Origin: Agrostemma githago
Lineage: Eukaryota > Streptophyta > Magnoliopsida > Caryophyllales > Caryophyllaceae
DNA length: 64,000 nt
Assembly: GCA_958450325.1 (NCBI GenBank)
Contig: OY288253.1
Coordinates: 65,961,612 to 66,025,611 of the forward strand
Direction: 5' to 3'
Made by a program: the position numbers and the translations under genes. The notes under the pieces were generated by a model. The model was not told where the DNA came from. It did no database searches and saw only the letters and a program-made list of their open reading frames with translations. The number at the start of each line of letters is the position of its first letter. Within the stretch, counting starts at the first letter, position 1. This document shows, piece by piece, positions 61,076 to 64,000 of the stretch.

Positions 61076-64000
61076 ATGTTTGCGGGAGCGGAGAAGAGTT
61101 TAAGGGAGCTATTATTTTCTACGGAGACACCTACTAGTATTATTTTTCCTACTTTGGAAAAATCATTTAAGCTAAGTCCAGGTTTTATCCAAATTCTCCC
61201 TAACTTTTATGGTCGATCTAATGAGGATGCTCTAAAACATATACAAGAATTTTATCTTGCTTGTTCCACGTTATCTTTGGATGGTATTGATGATGATTGT
61301 ATTAAATTCCGAGCTTTCCCATTTACTTTGCATGAATTAGCTAAAGATTGGCTGTTTAATTTACCTAGCGGATCTATTACATCTTGGAATTGTTTAAGAA
61401 AAGTTTTTCTTGATAAATATCAACCTGTGAGTATTACAAGGGCAATAAGAAAACAAATTATGAATATTCAACAAGATGATAATGAATCTTTAAATGATTA
61501 TTGGGATAGATTTAACCGATTATGTAATTCCTGCCCACAACATGAATTGAGTGAAAAACTCTTGATTGAATGTTTGTATGATGGTTTGTTAGATGATCAA
61601 AAGAGGTTGATAGACACTGCTAGTGGTGGTTCTTTAAAGGATAAAACTCCAGCTGAAGCTAGAAAATTGATTAATAATATGACCATTAGCAGTCAACAAT
61701 ATGGAACCAAGAATGAATGTGATTTGAAATTGCAAAAGCAATTAAGAGAACAAGCTGAGCAGATGAAAGAATTGAGAGATGTTGTGAATAATCAACTTAA
61801 AGTTATGGATAACCAACATCAATCTTTAGAAAATATGGTAAAACAATTGGTAGTTCAAGTAGAACAAGTTCACTCTCAGAGCCTTAGTCGTCAAGAACAA
61901 ACTGATAATAACTTGTGTCACTTGGATAATCAAATGAAATTGATTTGTACCACCCTTGCCAACATTGAGAGTAATTTTGTTAGACAACCTGAACCTAAAG
62001 TGTTGGATGAGTCTAAAGCAATAACCTTAAGAAGTGGTAAGGAGCTTAAAAATAGATTTGATGTTGAGGAAGAAATTGAGGTTATACCAGAAGCTACAAA
62101 ACGAAATGATGCTAAAGATGACCGAGATGAACCTTGTATTAGTGAGAGTGAAACAGAAATTAAGGAAAATGGTCCAGAATTAGAAAAGGAGCAGGTTTCA
62201 GCTAAATCTACCCCAGATGCACCTACTTATAAGACCAATGTTCCGTTTCCTTCCAAATTTGCTCAGTCTAAGAAAGAAGAGAAAGATAATGAAATTCTAG
62301 AAATATTTAGAAAAGTTGAAATAAGTATACCCTTCTTAGATGCTATTAAACAGATGCCAAAATATGCTAAATTTTTAAAAGAGTTATGCACTAATAAAAG
62401 AAAGATTAAGAGTGGGGAAAAAGTGTTGATAGGAGAAAATGTATCTGCTATAATTCAAAAGAAAATACCTCCTAAATGTAAAGACCCAGGAATGTTTAGT
62501 ATTCCTTGTAAAATAGGAAATAGAAAATTAGATAGATGCATGCTTGACTTAGGAGCATCTATTAGTGTTATGCCTAAATCCATATACGAATCACTTAAGT
62601 TAGGTCCTCTTTCTCAAAATGATGTAGTGATTCAGTTAGCGGATAGATCACATGCTTACCCTATAGGAGTTTTAGAAGATGTTTTAGTTCAAGTTGATGA
62701 GTTAGTATTTCCTGTTGATTTTTATGTGCTTGATATGGGTAATTCTTTCGCTGCTAAGGATGTGCCGTTATTACTAGGAAGACCCTTTCTTAAAATAGTT
62801 AGAACTAAAATTGATGTCTATGAGGGAACTCTTTCTTTTGAACTCGATGGTGAAAAGATTAAGCTTAATATTTATGATGCTATGAAACACCCCATTGATA
62901 CTACCGATGATGTGAGTTCCATAGAGACTATTGATGTGATAGACACAATTACACAAGAGAAACTCGACGGGATAAATGAATTTGATACACTTGATGATGA
63001 TAATGATTTGGATCCTATATTATCTTTTGAGGAAAAGTTTGATTCTATTCATGATGGTCGTCTAAACACTAATTTTGAGTGTGTTTCTTGCCTTGAATTA
63101 CCTAAAGATTCCCCTAAAGTGATTACGTCTATTCAATGTCCGCCTGAATTGGAATTAAAACCCTTGCCTAATAACTTAAAGTATGCTTTTTTAGGTGAAC
63201 ATGATACCTTACCTGTAATTATTTCTAGTTCACTTTCTGAATCGCAAGAGTTTAAATTGTTAAATGTGCTTAAGGAATATAAAGAGGCGATAGGGTGGAC
63301 CATTGCTGATATTAAGGGTATTAGTCCTACATAGTGTATGCATAACATTTTTCTTGAGGATGGTGCCAAACCAGTTAGAGAAAATCAACGTAGTCTTAAC
63401 CCGTCAATGATGGAAGTTGTGAAAAAAGAAATTCTTAAGTGGCGGGATGCGGGTGTGATATTCCCTATCTCAGATTCAAAATGGGTAAGTCCTATCCATG
63501 TAGTGCCTAAGAAGACCGGGATTACGGTTGTTGAAAATAGTAAAGGAGAACTAGTTCCCACTAGAGTATCAAATGGATGGAGGGTTTGCATAGATTATAG
63601 AAAGTTAAATCAAGCAACTAGGAAAGATCACTTTCCTTTACCATTCATAGATCAAATGTTAGAAAAGCTTGCGGGACGTTCTTACTTTTGTTTTCTAGAC
63701 GGTTATTCTGAGTATATTCAAGTTCCTATAGCACCCGAGGATCAAGAAAAGACAACTTTTACATGCCCTTTTGGTACTTTTGCTTTTAGAAGAATGCCTT
63801 TTGGACTTTGTAATGCTCCTGGTACATTTCAGCGTTTTATGATGAGCATATTTTCAGATTTGCTTGATAATTCCATGGAGGTTTTTATGGACGATTTTAC
63901 TGTTTTTGGTGATAATTTTGATTTATGTCTCCATAATTTATCTCTTGCTTTAAAAAGATGTGTCGAGACTAATCTTGTGCTTAACTTTGAAAAATGTCAT
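61076..64000 (+). CDS. Athila-like gag-protease-reverse transcriptase polyprotein, partial, with one internal stop
   Basis: The first 752 codons (61076-63334) hold a retrotransposon Gag domain (about residues 60-175; FPFTLHELAKDWLFNLPSGS), a coiled-coil and charged linker, the Athila-like AITLRSGKEL motif (about 314), and an aspartic protease (MLDLGASISVMP at about 488; LLLGRPFL about 565). I see no CCHC zinc knuckle. A TAG (63332-63334) follows ISPT where relatives continue ICMH. The same frame is then open to the window edge and encodes reverse transcriptase: SKWVSPIHVVPKK, WRVCIDYRKLN, FLDGYSEYIQVPI, FRRMPFGLCNAP and the catalytic MDDF (63887-63898). RNase H, integrase and the 3' LTR lie outside. 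A transposon, not a host gene; probably recent, since only this one stop is visible. Confidence 0.9.

Noticed and set aside
61076..63334. 752-codon ORF as a host gene
   Set aside because: Gag, DLGAS protease and downstream RT plus LTR and PBS show it is a retrotransposon.

Overview
This window is nuclear DNA from a flowering plant. The evidence is spliced genes with GT..AG introns (a LOG2-type RING ligase and a PIP2 aquaporin), plant retrotransposons with a tRNA-Asp-type primer site, many Stowaway, Tourist, hAT and Mutator MITEs, and very AT-rich intergenic DNA. The many copies of TACTCCGTA/TACGGAGTA and CTCCCTCC-ended MITEs remind me of Amaranthaceae/Caryophyllales genomes. That placement is from memory of such sequences and is only an inference.

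Layout. 1-10.3 kb: an array of a degenerate ~135-bp repeat. It contains a large palindrome (arms 759-~4690 and 7863-10291). Later insertions sit in it: a solo LTR with perfect TSD (1864-4198), Stowaway, Tourist and MULE MITEs, a poly(A) retroposon and a Helitron-like 3' end. 10.3-14.3 kb: two adjacent related elements rich in GTTACAGTAAC repeats, lying between (TA)n tracts; the second carries two spliceable exons. 14.3-22.8 kb: a retroelement-like region split by a hAT element (14834-21610, 8-bp TSD). The hAT holds a CACTA end, exons of a Ptta/En/Spm protein, a broken PILS (PIN-likes) pseudogene and a second solo LTR (18999-21444) of the same family as the first.

24.0-30.1 kb, + strand: an apparently intact three-exon gene for a 383-aa myristoylated RING E3 ligase of the LOG2/LUL family. 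31.6-34.9 kb, - strand: an apparently intact four-exon gene for a 283-aa PIP2 aquaporin, whose long first intron is full of nested MITEs. These two are the only host genes that look functional. They face each other tail to tail, about 1.6 kb apart.

35-42.4 kb is intergenic, with MITEs and a SINE. 42.87-50.89 kb is a four-level nest: MULE-A (long TIRs, remnant of a GRF zinc-finger gene) contains a hAT, which contains MULE-B, which contains a small LTR retrotransposon. The three inner levels have perfect TSDs of 8, 9 and 5 bp. Next come a MITE split by a third solo LTR (50934-52310), two Helitron 3' ends, and a CACTA element (54357-56380) that carries a 5S-rRNA-derived piece.

56.46-64 kb: an L1-type LINE (- strand) with two frameshifts and two TGA stops. 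It is cut inside its endonuclease domain by a + strand Athila-like Ty3/gypsy element (LTR 59343-60879, PBS, gag-protease-RT) that runs off the right edge. No new molecular system with an evident function was found. The most unusual structures are the palindromic repeat array, the nested transposon stack, the 5S-bearing CACTA and the transposon-captured gene pieces. All coordinates come from reading by eye; TSDs and splice sites were checked base by base, while similarity levels are estimates.
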